A stretch of 64,000 nt of DNA from Shinisaurus crocodilurus (GCA_021292165.1 CM037876.1:285732521-285796520); one strand, 5' to 3'; shown: positions 1 through 11,163, counted from the first letter of the stretch. The notes: a model not told the origin generated them from the sequence alone. Made by a program: numbers and translations.

Positions 1-27
1 GATGATGATCTCAAGGACCGGGTAGGT

Positions 28-550
28 ACATGTGTAAGAACAACATTCTCTCTTGCGAACCTGCGTGAATCTAAAGATTGGCTTTGCTCTACCAAACTCT
101 GTCCTATAACCATTAGAGATACAATGGTCAGGGCCTTTTCTGCAGTGGTGCCAAAACCAGAACACCTCCCTGGAGAAGTTTACCAGGCTCTTCCTCTTCT
201 TATGTTTAGGCAGGTACTTTTAAGACATACAAATTTCAGCAGCCCTGTGATTGCTATGAGGCAGCTGTGTCTGAATTGTTTAATGGGTTTATTTTAATGC
301 TTCTCTGAGGTTGGTATTTTACTATGCTTGTTTAAGGGCGCAATCCTATGCATGTTTAGATAGTAAACATGGCTGGCTGAAGAATTCTGAGAGCTGAAGA
401 ACTTTTTTCTGTCTAAACATGCATAGGATTGTGCCCCAAGTTGTGATTTTATTCAACTTGATGTTTTATGTATTTAATTATGTTAGCCACTTTGAATATA
501 TTTTTTAACAGAAAAATGGGATAAATATATACTAAATAAAGAAATAATGT
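28..550 (+). mobile_element. L2-like LINE 3' end (RT C-terminus and 3' UTR), relic
   Basis: The reading frame around 124-240 gives a degraded tail of an L2-clade reverse transcriptase ORF (RAFSAVVPKPEHLPGEVYQ, then LLMFRQVLLRHTNF), like the usual 'AFSVVAPRLWNSLP...FKSLLKTHLF' ending. An AT-rich 3' UTR follows and ends near AATAAAGAAATAATG. A palindromic MITE (336-436) is inserted in it. No catalytic RT motifs remain. Confidence 0.7.
336..436. mobile_element. Harbinger-like palindromic MITE, diverged
   Basis: Terminal inverted repeats GGGCGCAATCCTATGCATG and its near complement enclose a poorly paired centre. The flanks are TAA (333-335) and CAA (437-439), compatible with an eroded 3-bp TWA target site. 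It belongs to the same family as 815-921, 11593-11703 and 60175-60310. Confidence 0.75.
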
Positions 551-814
551 AAGTCTGCATCATAAATTAGGGATTGTGATTGAAAGGAAATGGGCGATGC
601 AAGAAAGAAGATAGTCTCTAATGTATTGCAGTAATGTGGATAAAACAGCTGAATTGGTGTTCATTTAATGGCATATAATGCAGCATGGGTAGTGTGGTAT
701 ACTAGAAGATTAAAGTTGCAATCTTTACAGACACATACCTGTGTCTGTAAGCCCAAACAAATTTAGTGGGGCTTACTTATGAGTAGACTTGCATAGGATA
801 GGATTGTGCTGTTA

Positions 815-921
815 GGGCACAATCCTATACATGTTTAGGCAGACAAAAGTCCTAGTGCTGGCTAGGGAATGCTGGGAGTTGTAGGACTTTTGTCTGTCTA
901 AACATGCATAGGATTGTGCCT
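815..921. mobile_element. Harbinger-like palindromic MITE with TTA target site
   Basis: This 107-bp element has arms beginning GGGCACAATCCTATACATG and ending with the complement. The arms nearly meet at the centre (CTAGGGAATGCTGGGAGTTG), so a hairpin would span the whole element. TTA flanks both sides (812-814 and 922-924), the TWA preference of PIF/Harbinger transposons. It has no coding capacity. Confidence 0.82.
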
Positions 922-1146
922 TTAGTGACCCACTTGCCACTGTCATTCTATTTATATGGCCGCATTAGGCTACCAAGATAGCAGTTCCCTTCTTGAGAGT
1001 CAAACTTTCTCTTTAAGATAATTTCATAATCCGATGTCAAGGTAAAAAGCACTGGAAAAGTAGCTTAGGGTAGTATTACACATCTTAAGATGTCAGCCTT
1101 GACCTTTTAAATGGACTCTCACCTGCTCTTCATTACATTGCAAACA

Positions 1147-1173
1147 AATATATATATATTTATATATATATAT
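1147..1173. repeat. (TA)n microsatellite
   Basis: Two TA runs separated by TTTA; the partner at 52363-52391 has two more bases. Confidence 0.9.
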
Positions 1174-1808
1174 TCACCCCAGTTTGAATATATATTTCAG
1201 TTTGTAGTGAAATTTCAAAGTTAAGATCTGAACAATGGGAAGATGGACTCTGAAGCACATAGAAGCACAAAGGGATTATAAGAAAGGACAAAACTGTGTG
1301 CTATTTAAAGCCGGATCATATTACAAAGGGATATTGTATAATGCATTGCTGGCTAGGGAAAACCACAATAAAGCAAATGTCCTATGTACCCTTGCTATGT
1401 GGGACAACTTTTACCAAGAAAATCTAGTATCGCCTTTATCTCATAAAATGTGCTGCTGATTTTTGAAAACGTGCCAATTTTAGTGGCTGCCCTTAGTATA
1501 ATTTCATACTCAGATTTTCAAGATTTTCTCATGGGAATGACAGCAATGTGTTTTAAAAATCCCATTTGGTAGTTTACAGCTGGCATCCTTTTCAGACCCA
1601 AGAACCAATCTTTACCCCCTTCTGCAAAATGGGAGCCCACTTTTAATTTTTCCTGCTAAGTTTCTGAGGAACTTCGGCCTAGGCACACCACCTGATTTTG
1701 TCTGGGCTGTGCCCATAATGTATGAATGGGACTTGTGAAATGGGTGTTGTCCCATCATGGAAAGAATTCTTGGCCTTCTGTGCATCTTGGGCTTCGCTTT
1801 GTGTATTG

Positions 1809-1940
1809 ACTGGGCAACTTGTATCCCTCCAGATGTTTCGGTGTACAACTCCCATGATCCCTCATCATTGTCTACGCTGGCTAAGGCTGATGGGAGTTGT
1901 AGGCTAAAACATCTGGAGGGACACAAGTTGCCTGCCCCTG
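1809..1940. mobile_element. hAT-like palindromic MITE with 8-bp target site
   Basis: This 132-bp element has a strong whole-length inverted repeat (GGCAACTTGTATCCCTCCAG against its complement). The flanks GTGTATTG (1801-1808) and GTGTATAG (1941-1948) match at 7 of 8 positions. An 8-bp duplication is typical of hAT transposons. Confidence 0.8.
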
Positions 1941-2395
1941 GTGTATAGGGGCAAGTTTCTTCACAATGGGTTGGGTTCAGAATCTGTCTTCAGCAGATAC
2001 AAGGGCTCTTTCCACCCAGGGGAAGCTCCTGAGATTTGGGGGACCCTCTGGAAAGTTGGCGGAAGAGGTGCTAAGGGCTGCAGAGGGAAGGGGAATTGGT
2101 GAAGATTGCCTCCCTTTCTGCCAGTGGGAATGTTCTGAGCAGAACTCTCCAAGCATGCTCCCGCCACTGGAAGAGAAGCTGGATGCAGCCCTTTGTGAAA
2201 GAACATAACATTGGGAAAGGCAGGAGCCTCGCTTGAAGGACTTCTCTGATCTACATGGCAAATGCAAGCAAATCCCTAGTTGAAAGTAGCACCTAGGGTT
2301 AGATTTTCAAAGGTTAGGTTTGCACTTGAATGCCTCCTTTTAATTGATTTCCAGCAGAAGCTAAGATTCAAAATGCTGTTATGACCTTTAATAAA

Positions 2396-2420
2396 TACAC
2401 ACACACACACACACACACAC
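2396..2420. repeat. (CA)n microsatellite
   Basis: It differs slightly in length from its partner at 53624-53645 in the right duplicate, a convenient allele marker. Confidence 0.95.
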
Positions 2421-3157
2421 GTACACAAACATAGACACGCCCCTTGGCATTTTTTAATCTTAAAGAGTGGCTTGAGTCTTCTCATTTTTGGGACAGATGT
2501 GAGTGACCTTGAGGGCTTTGCAGAATCAGAGCTTCAGTAAAGATAACGAAGCCAAAAGACACAAGAAAAGATGTGTGAGTTCAAAGTGGGAGTCTGAACC
2601 AAATACATGAACTTGCAGAGAAGCAGCAGCTCTGAGAGCTGGAGAGTACAATGTGAACTGCTGTGGAAGACAATTAGGGCTCTTCCGGGCAACTGGGGAG
2701 AAGCTTTTTCACCTTCCTCTTTGTGCTTGGTAGTAGCACGTAGTGCAATATCCCGTCCCCATGCAATGGATGGTGGTGCTTCAAGGTGGGAAGCCCAGTT
2801 TGCCACTTTCCCCTTTCCTTTTTAGGGTGAAGACAGATTTAACATTTGATGATCACTGAGGTGGAGTGTGTGGGGGCGGGGCGGGGGGAACCCTGCCATA
2901 TTAAGTCCAAATCGATACTTCCCAGGGCAAGCTCTATGGTGGTGGTGGGGACCCCTTGCTACTTCTCACAGTTTCAAATGCCTTGGCTGTGGATGGTAGT
3001 GATTGGCTAGTGCCTGTGATATCTCCACTGCACTTTCTCCCTCCAATCCTTGGAGGGGAGGGACAAGATAGTATTTATCATTATCCTGTTCCTCATTGGA
3101 AAGCATACACAGGACTCCTAGGAGTCTCCCATCCAGGCATTTATGCACACCCTCTTG

Positions 3158-4683
3158 AAGTAGCAGAATAAAATGTTTTATGTTATGCTGTCATCAGAAG
3201 CTCTAATCCAGCAGATGCTTTAGGCATGTTGTAGGAGGCATAGGAAAGCGCAGCACACTCCGGGAGAAAAGGTGAATGCAGAGATCCACCATCCATGTGT
3301 CTTGGCACTGGCTGCTGTTGCATGCAGATAAGTCAACCGGTACTCAGAACAAGGAGCAGATTGGCAAAGGCAGATGCACAGGCATATCGGGTACCACAAA
3401 TTTAAGATGAAGAAGATGCATATTACACAGGATAATTCATCTTTCTTTCTGTCTTGTGATTAAAAATGGGCAAGCTCTCGGAAGCTCTCATCCAATTGGC
3501 TTGGGAATTTCCCAGTTTTCCTGGGAAAATTCCAGAGCCAATCCAAGGGCTTGCAAAAACCACCCATAGCCCTCCACTGTCTCCCAAAAGACTCCACTTG
3601 CCCTCCCCCCAAACCTACCCTTCCATACCCTTAAATCAGTTAAGTGGTATAAGAACAGCGGCAAAGGGAAGTGGCAAGAGATGAAGGGGGAGGGTTTCCC
3701 CCTCCCTCTGTCATTCTGGCTAGTATTTCTCCCAAGTTCTCCTATAACTGCAGAAACCCATCGGAGAACTAACTCTCCCATGGTCCACTGTGTACTGGCA
3801 CTCTGTTAGCCGGCACAATGGAGACAAGAGGGATGAAACATACCCTCCCTCTTCCCCTGTTGCTGCTTGCCTTCACTGCTGTTCCTGCAGTGCTGCACAT
3901 TTAAGGAAGAAGGTGTGTGTTTGGGTGGCAGGGGAACTTTTGGCTGTGGCGGAGGGCAGTGGAGAAGTGAAAGAAGTTGGGGATTCCTCTCCATCTTCTA
4001 TCGAATTCGATGCCAAGCCCCAAAAGACTGCTTCGAATGATCTCAGCTCTCTGTACAAACAAATGAAAGCTTTCTGGGTTCTGCTGATTCCTTTGTGTTG
4101 CAATCTAGCAAAGGACAAGCCACCAGCTCTAATATGAATGCATGCTGTGCACTGAAGCATAACAACCATTTCAGACTTGGGACAATAGAAAAATGGATTG
4201 AAATGAAGCTGGGTGTGTTAAGCTTCCAGGTGAGCTCTGAGAGTTTCATCTCATCTTGTTAATGTCGGAGGAAAGGATACTGTACTGCTACCACAGCAGG
4301 GATTTCCCCCCCTGGTACATAGGCATGATACACCGAAAACCTTAACCTTCTAACATATAAATATTTTTTGTCTGTGTACTCATACATTAGAGGGCTCCGG
4401 CAAATTCTCAACCCACTTATTAGCAAAAGTGCACTGCCACCTCTAAAGATGGTTCCTCACATTATGGATGGACTACAACAAGTTACTCCTGTGTCCAATA
4501 ATAATGTTTATAAGTAATACATTTGGATGAGTCTTCAGAGTGCAGTGACCTACAGAAGGCACCCCACTGATGTAGTGGTCTAAACTGCAATTCCCCATAC
4601 CAATAAATAACTGGCTCGGATGATGTGCAGTGACTATTATGCAATTATAACATTGTGGCCAGTATTGTGCAGATATAGCATTG
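3158..4683. other. Unclassified non-coding stretch (left duplicate)
   Basis: No recognisable repeat or coding exon. Frames of up to 115 codons occur but are broken by indels between this copy and 56049-57577 (for example the added G near 56873), so they are not conserved as protein. The same reading applies to the right copy. Confidence 0.6.
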
Positions 4684-4796
4684 TGACCTAGTGCCCTCCA
4701 GATCTTTTGGACTATAACTCCCATAATCCATGACTACTGGTCATGCTGGCTGGGGCTGATAGGACTTGTTGTCCCATAGGGCACCAGGTTGCTCCC
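4684..4796. mobile_element. hAT-like palindromic MITE, eroded
   Basis: GTGCCCTCCAGATCTTTTGG at the left pairs imperfectly with the GGGCACCAGGTTG end at the right. TGGACTATAACTCCCAT pairs with the GATAGGACTTGTTGTCC region. No clear target-site duplication remains. The duplicate is at 57578-57691. Confidence 0.65.
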
Positions 4797-5748
4797 TGTT
4801 TCAAGGTGCCTCATTCTGTGGTTCCTTGTGGCTCATAGGGGAAGCTGGTAGCATCTGATGGCAGTCACTTCAAGGCAGGAAAAAAACAGGACCTTGGATA
4901 GCTCCAAGTGGGTCCCGCTTGCTAGAGCTCTCTCCTACTAAAGCAATAGGAGGATGCTATCTCAGCAGGGAGGTAATGCCAGCTGAAGCCTTAGGTAGGC
5001 TGACAAGACCTGTAGTGTGATCAGCTCTGTCCCTCTTGGAGGAGCTGGCTGGACTGTCAGATGCCCCTTGCCTGATTTTGTAGCCTGAGACTTCTGTGAG
5101 GCTGAGGAGATGGAGATTCTGCTGGGTACTCATCCTCACAGCCAGAGGACGATGGCAGGGATGTGTCCTTTGGTGGGGAGGGCCCTGAATAACACACTGA
5201 CTGTCCTACACCCGAGGAAGTTGCCTGTGCCTTATCCTCATCAGAATCCCCTCCTGCACACCAGAAGGTCCAAGGACCTGGGATCATGACATAAGGTGCC
5301 AGGAGACTCTTTTTTGTTTTTGCTACAACAGACTTTTAACATGGTTACCTCTTATTATGGAGTGTGATGCTGCAACGGCATGGTGAGTAGACTCAGGATA
5401 AAAAGACACAGCAGGATGAGCTGATGCTACTGAGCTGGGAACATCCAACATTACCACATTCTGGTGTGTTGGATAGTGTGATGCAAAGCTTTTAATCTTT
5501 TGATTTTAACAGTATAAAAAGAAGCATAGGGAAAGATAATTGATTTTGAAAACATCATATGAATCCTAGCAGTGGTGTTGAATAAGAGCTTTGTCACTGC
5601 AAAGCTGTGGGTAAGACTAAGGTTGGGCTTATGATGGGGTAAGACTAAGGTTGAGTCATACTGAAGTTCAGGTCAGGAAATGATAAAATCACAAGACTTC
5701 CTACCTATTGACAATTCATTGGAAATCACACAATATCAGCTGCTAATG

Positions 5749-5855
5749 CAGCTTTCCCCAACCTGGTGATCAGCCCTGGCCAGCATGGCCAATAGTCAGG
5801 AATGCTGAGAGCTGGATTCCAAAGCATCTGGAGGGCATCGGGTTGGGGAAGGCTG
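5749..5855. mobile_element. hAT-like MITE with 8-bp target site
   Basis: The ends CAGCTTTCCCCAACCTGG and CGGGTTGGGGAAGGCTG are inverted. The flanks TGCTAATG (5741-5748) and TGCTGATG (5856-5863) match at 7 of 8 positions. Its internal half (GGTGATCAGCCCTGGCCAGC) is shorter than in other members. Confidence 0.8.
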
Positions 5856-5919
5856 TGCTGATGTATAGCATTAGCAGCATTGATCTTTTTTTTTTTTTTA
5901 AATGCTGACTTTTCTCAAT

Positions 5920-6406
5920 GCCTCATGCTTGGCCAGGCCCTTCTTCCTCCTTGGCGACTGCAGCGCGGACGGCGGTGGTGGTGGCTCCCGCGGTGGCGGC
6001 ACCTCTGCACCTGGCCGAGACCCATGGCGCCCCCGGAGAGGCATGTGCTGAGGCCGCCGCGCCCGGGCTTTTCTTGACGACACCTTGCCCGCAGGCTGCG
6101 CCCCAGTACGGCATGCCCTCGCTGCTGCCGCCTTGCCGCCCTCCTCCTCCTCTGCTTGGATGCAGACGGTGGCAGCTTCTCCGGGCGGGGGCGACGTCTC
6201 TATGGGTCCAGTGCCGGGCCACGACCGGCTGCTCTCCTGCTGCAGCTGCCGCAGCTGCCCCACCTCCTCTTTCTCCCGCAGCTGCCACCACCAGCAGGAT
6301 GTTGCTTTTTCGCGCCGCTCATTAAAAAATTAATTTTAAAAAAGTAGCACCAAACTTCAAGGGTGCAGCTTATAATCAGGAGCAGCCTATACTCAGAACA
6401 ATACGG
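5920..6406. mobile_element. GC-rich nonautonomous DNA element with 'TATACTC...ATACGGTA' end
   Basis: A GC-rich, CpG-containing block passes into TTATAATCAGGAGCAGCC and TATACTCAGAACAATACGGT. That is the kind of end seen in common vertebrate DNA transposons ending in ATACGGTA; the family assignment is from memory and not certain. The open frames through it (alanine- and proline-rich) shift between the two duplicates because of one- and two-base indels, so it is not a coding exon. Confidence 0.5.
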
Positions 6407-6852
6407 TATTCCCTCCCTACCTTCCACCATATCGGACAATGGAAGCCCTTATTTCAGGCAATACAGCTCCAGAGTGCAGTCTTGCATTGAGGGGAAAGAT
6501 CCTTGAGTTGTCAAAGTATGCAGTCAAATCCCAGATTCTAAATTATGAAACTTTACTAGGGCAGGGTTGGAAAGGGAGAGGGAAATAAAAGAGGCTGCAC
6601 AAAAGAGACAAACCAAGGAAATCCCAAAATAATCCTAAACTACACAATAATGAAGAGGTCTTCAATTTATATGCGCCAGCGTGGGCCTCTCATGATGTCC
6701 AGAAGAAAGACACATTTCCGTAGGGAATAATCCCCATTTATTTAACCCTGTGGAACCAGGAGAGAGGGTTGGACAGGAGAAGAGGTGGTCTCCAAGTCAG
6801 GTATGGGGGCCTTGTGGTGTTTGGATACACCCCTAGATCATCTCGATCATCC

Positions 6853-7131
6853 CAGTTTGCAGGACATGGAATAATGGGCTCATGTTACAGGAACCCAGAT
6901 TCCACCTAAACATCAGGAAAAAATTCCTGACTGTCAGAGCAATAATGACAATGGAACGAGCTTACCTAGGGAGGTGGTGGCTCTCCCACCTCTGGAGGCA
7001 TTCAAGGTGTGGCTGGACAGCCATCTGTCGGGGATGCTTTGACCTGGATTCCTGCAGTGAGCGGGGGGGTTGGACTCGATGGCCTTGTAGGCCCCTTCCA
7101 ACTCTACTTTTCTATGATTCTATGATTCTAG
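6853..7131 (+). mobile_element. CR1 LINE 3' end with ATTCTATG tail
   Basis: The typical CR1 3' region runs from CAGGAACCCAGATTCCACC through GGTTGGACTCGATGGCC to CCAACTCTA and the tandem ATTCTATG tail. It is 5' truncated, as CR1 insertions usually are. Several extra bases (for example in TAATGACAATGG and GCTTACC) are absent from the duplicate at 59743. Confidence 0.88.
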
Positions 7132-7283
7132 GAATAGAGTTTTGACACTTCAGATATGGCATGTCCAACATGTAAGGAAGGCTAACACACGACCCCTTCA
7201 TGCATTGAATGAATGCACAGAAGGGGCTGTGGGGCTTAGTTACATTAAGGGCCATAAAGGAATTTGCAAAAAATCCAAACTAA

Positions 7284-7317
7284 GGGCACAATCCTATGCA
7301 TGTTTGTTTAGACAGAA
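7284..7317. mobile_element. Harbinger-like MITE cut off by the gap
   Basis: Only the first 34 bases of the left arm are present, preceded by the TAA target site (7281-7283). The intact version is at 60175-60310. The contig therefore ends inside a long near-perfect hairpin. Confidence 0.9.
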
Positions 7318-7417
7318 NNNNNNNNNNNNNNNNNNNNNNNNNNNNNNNNNNNNNNNNNNNNNNNNNNNNNNNNNNNNNNNNNNNNNNNNNNNNNNNNNNN
7401 NNNNNNNNNNNNNNNNN
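7318..7417. other. Assembly gap of 100 Ns
   Basis: Exactly 100 Ns, a conventional placeholder for a gap of unknown size. The left flank ends within the first arm of a Harbinger-like palindrome. The right flank starts with sequence that does not match what follows the equivalent point in the right copy (after 60208). Confidence 0.99.
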
Positions 7418-7481
7418 GAAAACATCACTGCCCCTATCAGGGCTGGTGATCTGGAGGCAAGGAGGTACTGACTTGGTAGAG

Positions 7482-7728
7482 CAGCCTTCCCCAACCTGGT
7501 GCCCTTAGATGCATTGGCTTATTACCCCCATCATCCCTGGCAGCTGGCTGGGTGTGATGGGAGCTGTAATCCCACTCATCTAGAAGGCAGTAAGTTGGGG
7601 AAGGCTGGCTGGGGATGATGGGAGCATCCCATGCCTTCTGGGAGTGATGGGTGCATGCATCCCATGCTGGCTGGGGGTGATGGGAATCATAGTCCAGCAT
7701 CTGGAGGTCACCAGGTTGGGGAAGGCTG
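7482..7728. mobile_element. Compound hAT-like MITE (nearly two units)
   Basis: It starts CAGCCTTCCCCAACCTGG and has the complementary end GTTGGGGAAGGCTG twice, at about 7592-7606 and 7714-7728. Flanks TGGTAGAG and AGGTAGAT share GGTAGA. The second half adds a block with two copies of GATGGGWGCATSCATCCCATGC-type sequence. It looks like one element that gained a second, partial unit by insertion or unequal exchange. Confidence 0.7.
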
Positions 7729-9255
7729 AGGTAGATAGTAGAGCTGAGAAAGTGATAGTTCAATAGGCAGGGAGTCAAATCAGCTTATAGACAGGCAGGT
7801 AAGTTGGGAATCTGCAATCAGCTTGGTCCATACCAAAGAAATTTACTCAGGCTGAGGAACCAGGCTGGAATCAGAACAGGTGACCCTTGTGCCACCTGAG
7901 CTACTAGCTGCAGTACTGCCCTATGGCCATTTGCAGTGGTGGCACTAAAGCATGGCAGGGAATATGTCCGCAGCTCCCCCCTTTGGCTAGCTACCACGGT
8001 GGTATCAAGTGTAAGGCATGTGGCTTCTGCTACCACAATCCCTGGTTCAAGACCCCTTGCACTTTACAGTCACATCAGCTCACCCTATTGAATGGCTTTT
8101 TGGAAATGTCCCACATCTCTATGCTATGTTGTTTATGCTAACCCAAATTATGCACATTAAAAGGTTGGTTTTTTTGTGTGTGGCAAACTCTTAATTATAC
8201 CACACACCATAATTTTTAGTGCAGGAGAGACAATGCCCCAGGAGGGGTACATGTATGCTATGCTTCATTGTGATTAAAAAATGTGCATCTTTTAAGACCA
8301 CATCTGTTCACAGGGCTGGAAATGCATGCTCGTTGAATCATTAAAATAGGAATGAGTATAATTTGAGTTTATAATTGCTGTTTCCCATATTACATACTGC
8401 ATTTATTATATTCACATTAAAAAAATCATTAGAGGGGGAAAAAATGTTCTTCATATCACTTGCAAAAGCACTCTGAGAATATGGCCAAGATCAAACTAAA
8501 TGATTATGTTCATTCTTCCTCTGGGGCCACAGATGTCTCTGATCCTTAAATCTCACTTTCTATTTTGCCAGCCTGCACACAACAGGATATTGTAAATGTA
8601 GCAATGCACACATAATCTGACTCAGTCCTAAGTGCAGGAAGGAATTTTAAAAGGGTAGGAAGGACCCATTCTCTGCTCAAAAAGCCAATGGATCATTTAT
8701 TTGGCTCTGGCCCTACTCTGTAGCTTCCTTAGTGTACTGGTTAATCCACCCTTGTTACAGGAAGAGGATATTGGTTTGCTTCTGCTGGTTATTCAACACA
8801 TTTGTTCACTGGCTATCATTTTCCCATTTTGACTCTCTTGGATTCAAATGAAGCATGGATTGAACTACACCATGGCTTGGGTCACCCACTGAGTGAGAAT
8901 GGAATCCACTCCCGAAGCTGACAGCATCAATTCCATTAATGCTACCAAGCACAGATTACAACTTTGGGGTTTTGCCAAGCTTCTGTACTTAGGTGCCTTC
9001 TCAAATAGTATTCACTGTTCATTTTCTTCTGTAAGTACATTTTTAAAGGAGAAGCTTGATGGACAGAAATCTTTTATTACTGTTGATTTCCCTTTGTTCC
9101 AGAGTTTCTATAAAGCTGTTAGACATAAAGGAAAAGCAGCATCAGTATCATGTGTCACATTTGTCTGCACACATAAAAATGTAACATAAGAAGAGCCCAG
9201 CTAGACCAGTTCAAGAGCCAGTCTAGGATCCTATATTTACCAGTGGCCAGCCTAT
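7729..9255. other. Unclassified non-coding stretch
   Basis: AT-rich sequence without a clear repeat. At 9187-9250 a degraded CR1/L3-like start (ATAAGAAGAGCCCAGCTAG) appears. A 98-codon frame at 8893-9189 shows no family resemblance and no splice context. Confidence 0.5.
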
Positions 9256-9361
9256 TTATTTATTTATTTATTATATTTATGAATTGCCCATCTGGCCAGA
9301 CATCCGGCCACTCTGAGCGATGTACAGTCCAATAAAACACAAGGGGGGGGGGAAACACGCG

Positions 9362-9393
<32 letters not shown>

Positions 9394-9465
9394 AAAACAC
9401 AATTAAAAACAGTACAAAACTGAAAAATCCTAACCCACCCCATATTCCCGCCCACAAGCAGCTTA
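9256..9465 (-). mobile_element. LINE/SINE tail fragment with (CA)n
   Basis: A TTTATTTATTTATTATATTT tail complement, then TGCCCATCTGGCCAGACATC, a poly-G run and a (CA)n tract (9362-9387), then AAAACACAATTAAAAACAG. The pattern fits an L2-type 3' end in reverse. Confidence 0.5.
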
Positions 9466-9873
9466 TAGGGATGATGGAGAAATTAGTTCACTTCTCATTT
9501 TAATGCAAACTTTGCTAATGTCACTTTTGAACCACTGTGTGAACCAATTCAGTTATCCTTTGAAATTCACACTTCTCTGAATTTTGTGATAGAGTTCTCC
9601 AATCCCAAAATGCGTACAACAATGTATATGTTAGGGGAAATATTGTTTGCAAAAAAAATGTGCTTATTAGGAAAAAATGCATAAAAATCCATGTATTAGA
9701 AAAAACACACCAAAATGTGTATGGATTTTCATGCAAGCATAAAAAAAAAATTCAAAGTTTGGGACAAACCAAACTGAAGACTGGAGAAATTCACAAAGTT
9801 CAACCCAAACCGAATTTAAGATTGGAAAAATGAGAACCTAAGAAAAACCGAAATTGATAGATTTGTCCATCCC
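9466..9873. mobile_element. hAT-like AT-rich element (probable)
   Basis: It ends TTGTCCATCCCTA and begins TAGGGATGATGGAGAAATT, a short inverted pair. The AT-rich inside includes AAGTTTGGGACAAACCAAAC, whose complement recurs at 11840-11870. No coding capacity. Confidence 0.5.
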
Positions 9874-9924
9874 TAAAATTCCAGCTTATTAACATATTCT
9901 AAAGTGTATATGTGACAGTGACAG

Positions 9925-10015
9925 CACAATCCAGTAGGCTGCCCATAATCCTCTGAACTCAGAGTATTACAGACATCCTGTGCATGGTGGGAGAAATGTT
10001 ATTTCTCCATAGCGC
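9925..10015 (+). mobile_element. Fragment of the long Harbinger-like family
   Basis: The stretch from GCACAATCCAGTAGGCTG through CTCTGAACTCAGAG to CATCCTGTGCATGGTGGGAG follows the left end of 39337-39761 in order. It then diverges, so only the left portion is present. Confidence 0.5.
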
Positions 10016-10354
10016 AATTTACAAATGCTGCTATGGGAATAAAACAACAGGAAATAGAAATCAAATTTCCTTCTTCCTGCTCAGCTAAATATTCATAAAG
10101 TGCAATATGATTGGTGTATGAATTAGTGTGTATAGTCACTAATTCGTGTAGTAAGACATGAACCCACCACCAGGATAGGCATAATCCTGGTTCAGCATAT
10201 TTTTGTGCACTATATTGTTCTGCCCTTTCTGTTCTTCAGTTGCCTAGTTTGGAAAGATCCTTTTGGAGCTTTTCACACTTGAGTGGTATTTTACCATCCT
10301 GAATAATCTAGCATTATCCACAAATGAGGCTGCCTAACTCCAGATCACTCATTT

Positions 10355-10484
10355 ATCTCCAACCTGGTGCCCTCCAGATATATTGGACTACAACTTGCAA
10401 CATTCCCAGCCAGCATAGCTGACTAGGAGATGCTGGGAGTTGTAGTCGTAACATACCTGGAGGACACCAGGTTGGGGACTGCTG
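10355..10484. mobile_element. hAT-like palindromic MITE
   Basis: CCAACCTGGTGCCCTCCAGA near the left returns as TCCAACCTGGTG-complement at the right (GGACACCAGGTTGGGG). TTGGACTACAACT pairs with GGAGTTGTAGTC. The left tip is eroded and I could not find a target-site duplication. Confidence 0.7.
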
Positions 10485-11148
10485 GCATAGACCTTTGTAG
10501 GATGTGAGGTCTATCCAGATTATATATAAAAAAGAAAGAAGCAAGATATGAAGGGAGGCAGGATCAAGGCAGAGCCTGAGATTAGAGAAACTAGATAGGC
10601 AGTTTCTTGATAAACAAGAAAAATCAGGAAACTTGGTAGTAATTGAAAATTAGATGCATACACATTACCTTGTCACTGTTTACATAGCTCCCTCAGCAGG
10701 GAGCAGATCAGCAAACTGACTGACTGTGATTAGAAGCATGCTGTTACCAATCGAGACTCTGCAAAATAGTTTCAAATCTCAGTCATGCTAATCTAATTAT
10801 TATTTCACATTTATATTCTGGTAGTCTCTAAAGAAAAAAAAGCCAGCAGGCACAAGCATAGAAGAAATGAGAGGGGTGTCCCCACCCCCCAGGAAGTTAT
10901 TGCCTAAAATATTTGGGAATACTTAGATGTTACAGGTAACATTAGAGAAGGATCCAGAGGAAGGAAAAATGTTATCTCCCCAAGTGTTATCTATATCAAA
11001 ATGATCAGTTTGTCAATTGTGACTTTTTAAAAAATGTGGCACTTGAATTTAATATTTTAAAATGTCTTCAACAAATTGTGTTACAGTAAGGTTGGAGTGG
11101 CATCTTAGAGTCGTTTCATGCTGTGTTGTAATCTGCATCTCTCTCTCT

Positions 11149-11163
11149 TCTGTGTGTGTGCGT

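Larger units (their letters stand above)
1..7317 (+). repeat. Left copy of a near-identical long direct duplication
   Basis: This whole stretch recurs in the same orientation at 51216-60208. By eye the copies differ by only a few substitutions and small indels per kb, for example a 9-bp length difference near 1520/52740 and different CA-repeat and AT-repeat lengths. The exception is one 1663-bp block present only in the right copy. The left copy begins before the window starts and ends exactly at the N gap. Such similarity suits two alleles or a very recent segmental duplication. The individual repeats inside are listed separately. Confidence 0.97.

Noticed and set aside
1235..1459. 74-codon frame nearly identical in both duplicates (partner 52453-52677)
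   Set aside because: Conservation only reflects the overall near-identity of the duplicates; the sequence has no known domain, and neighbouring non-coding bases are equally conserved.
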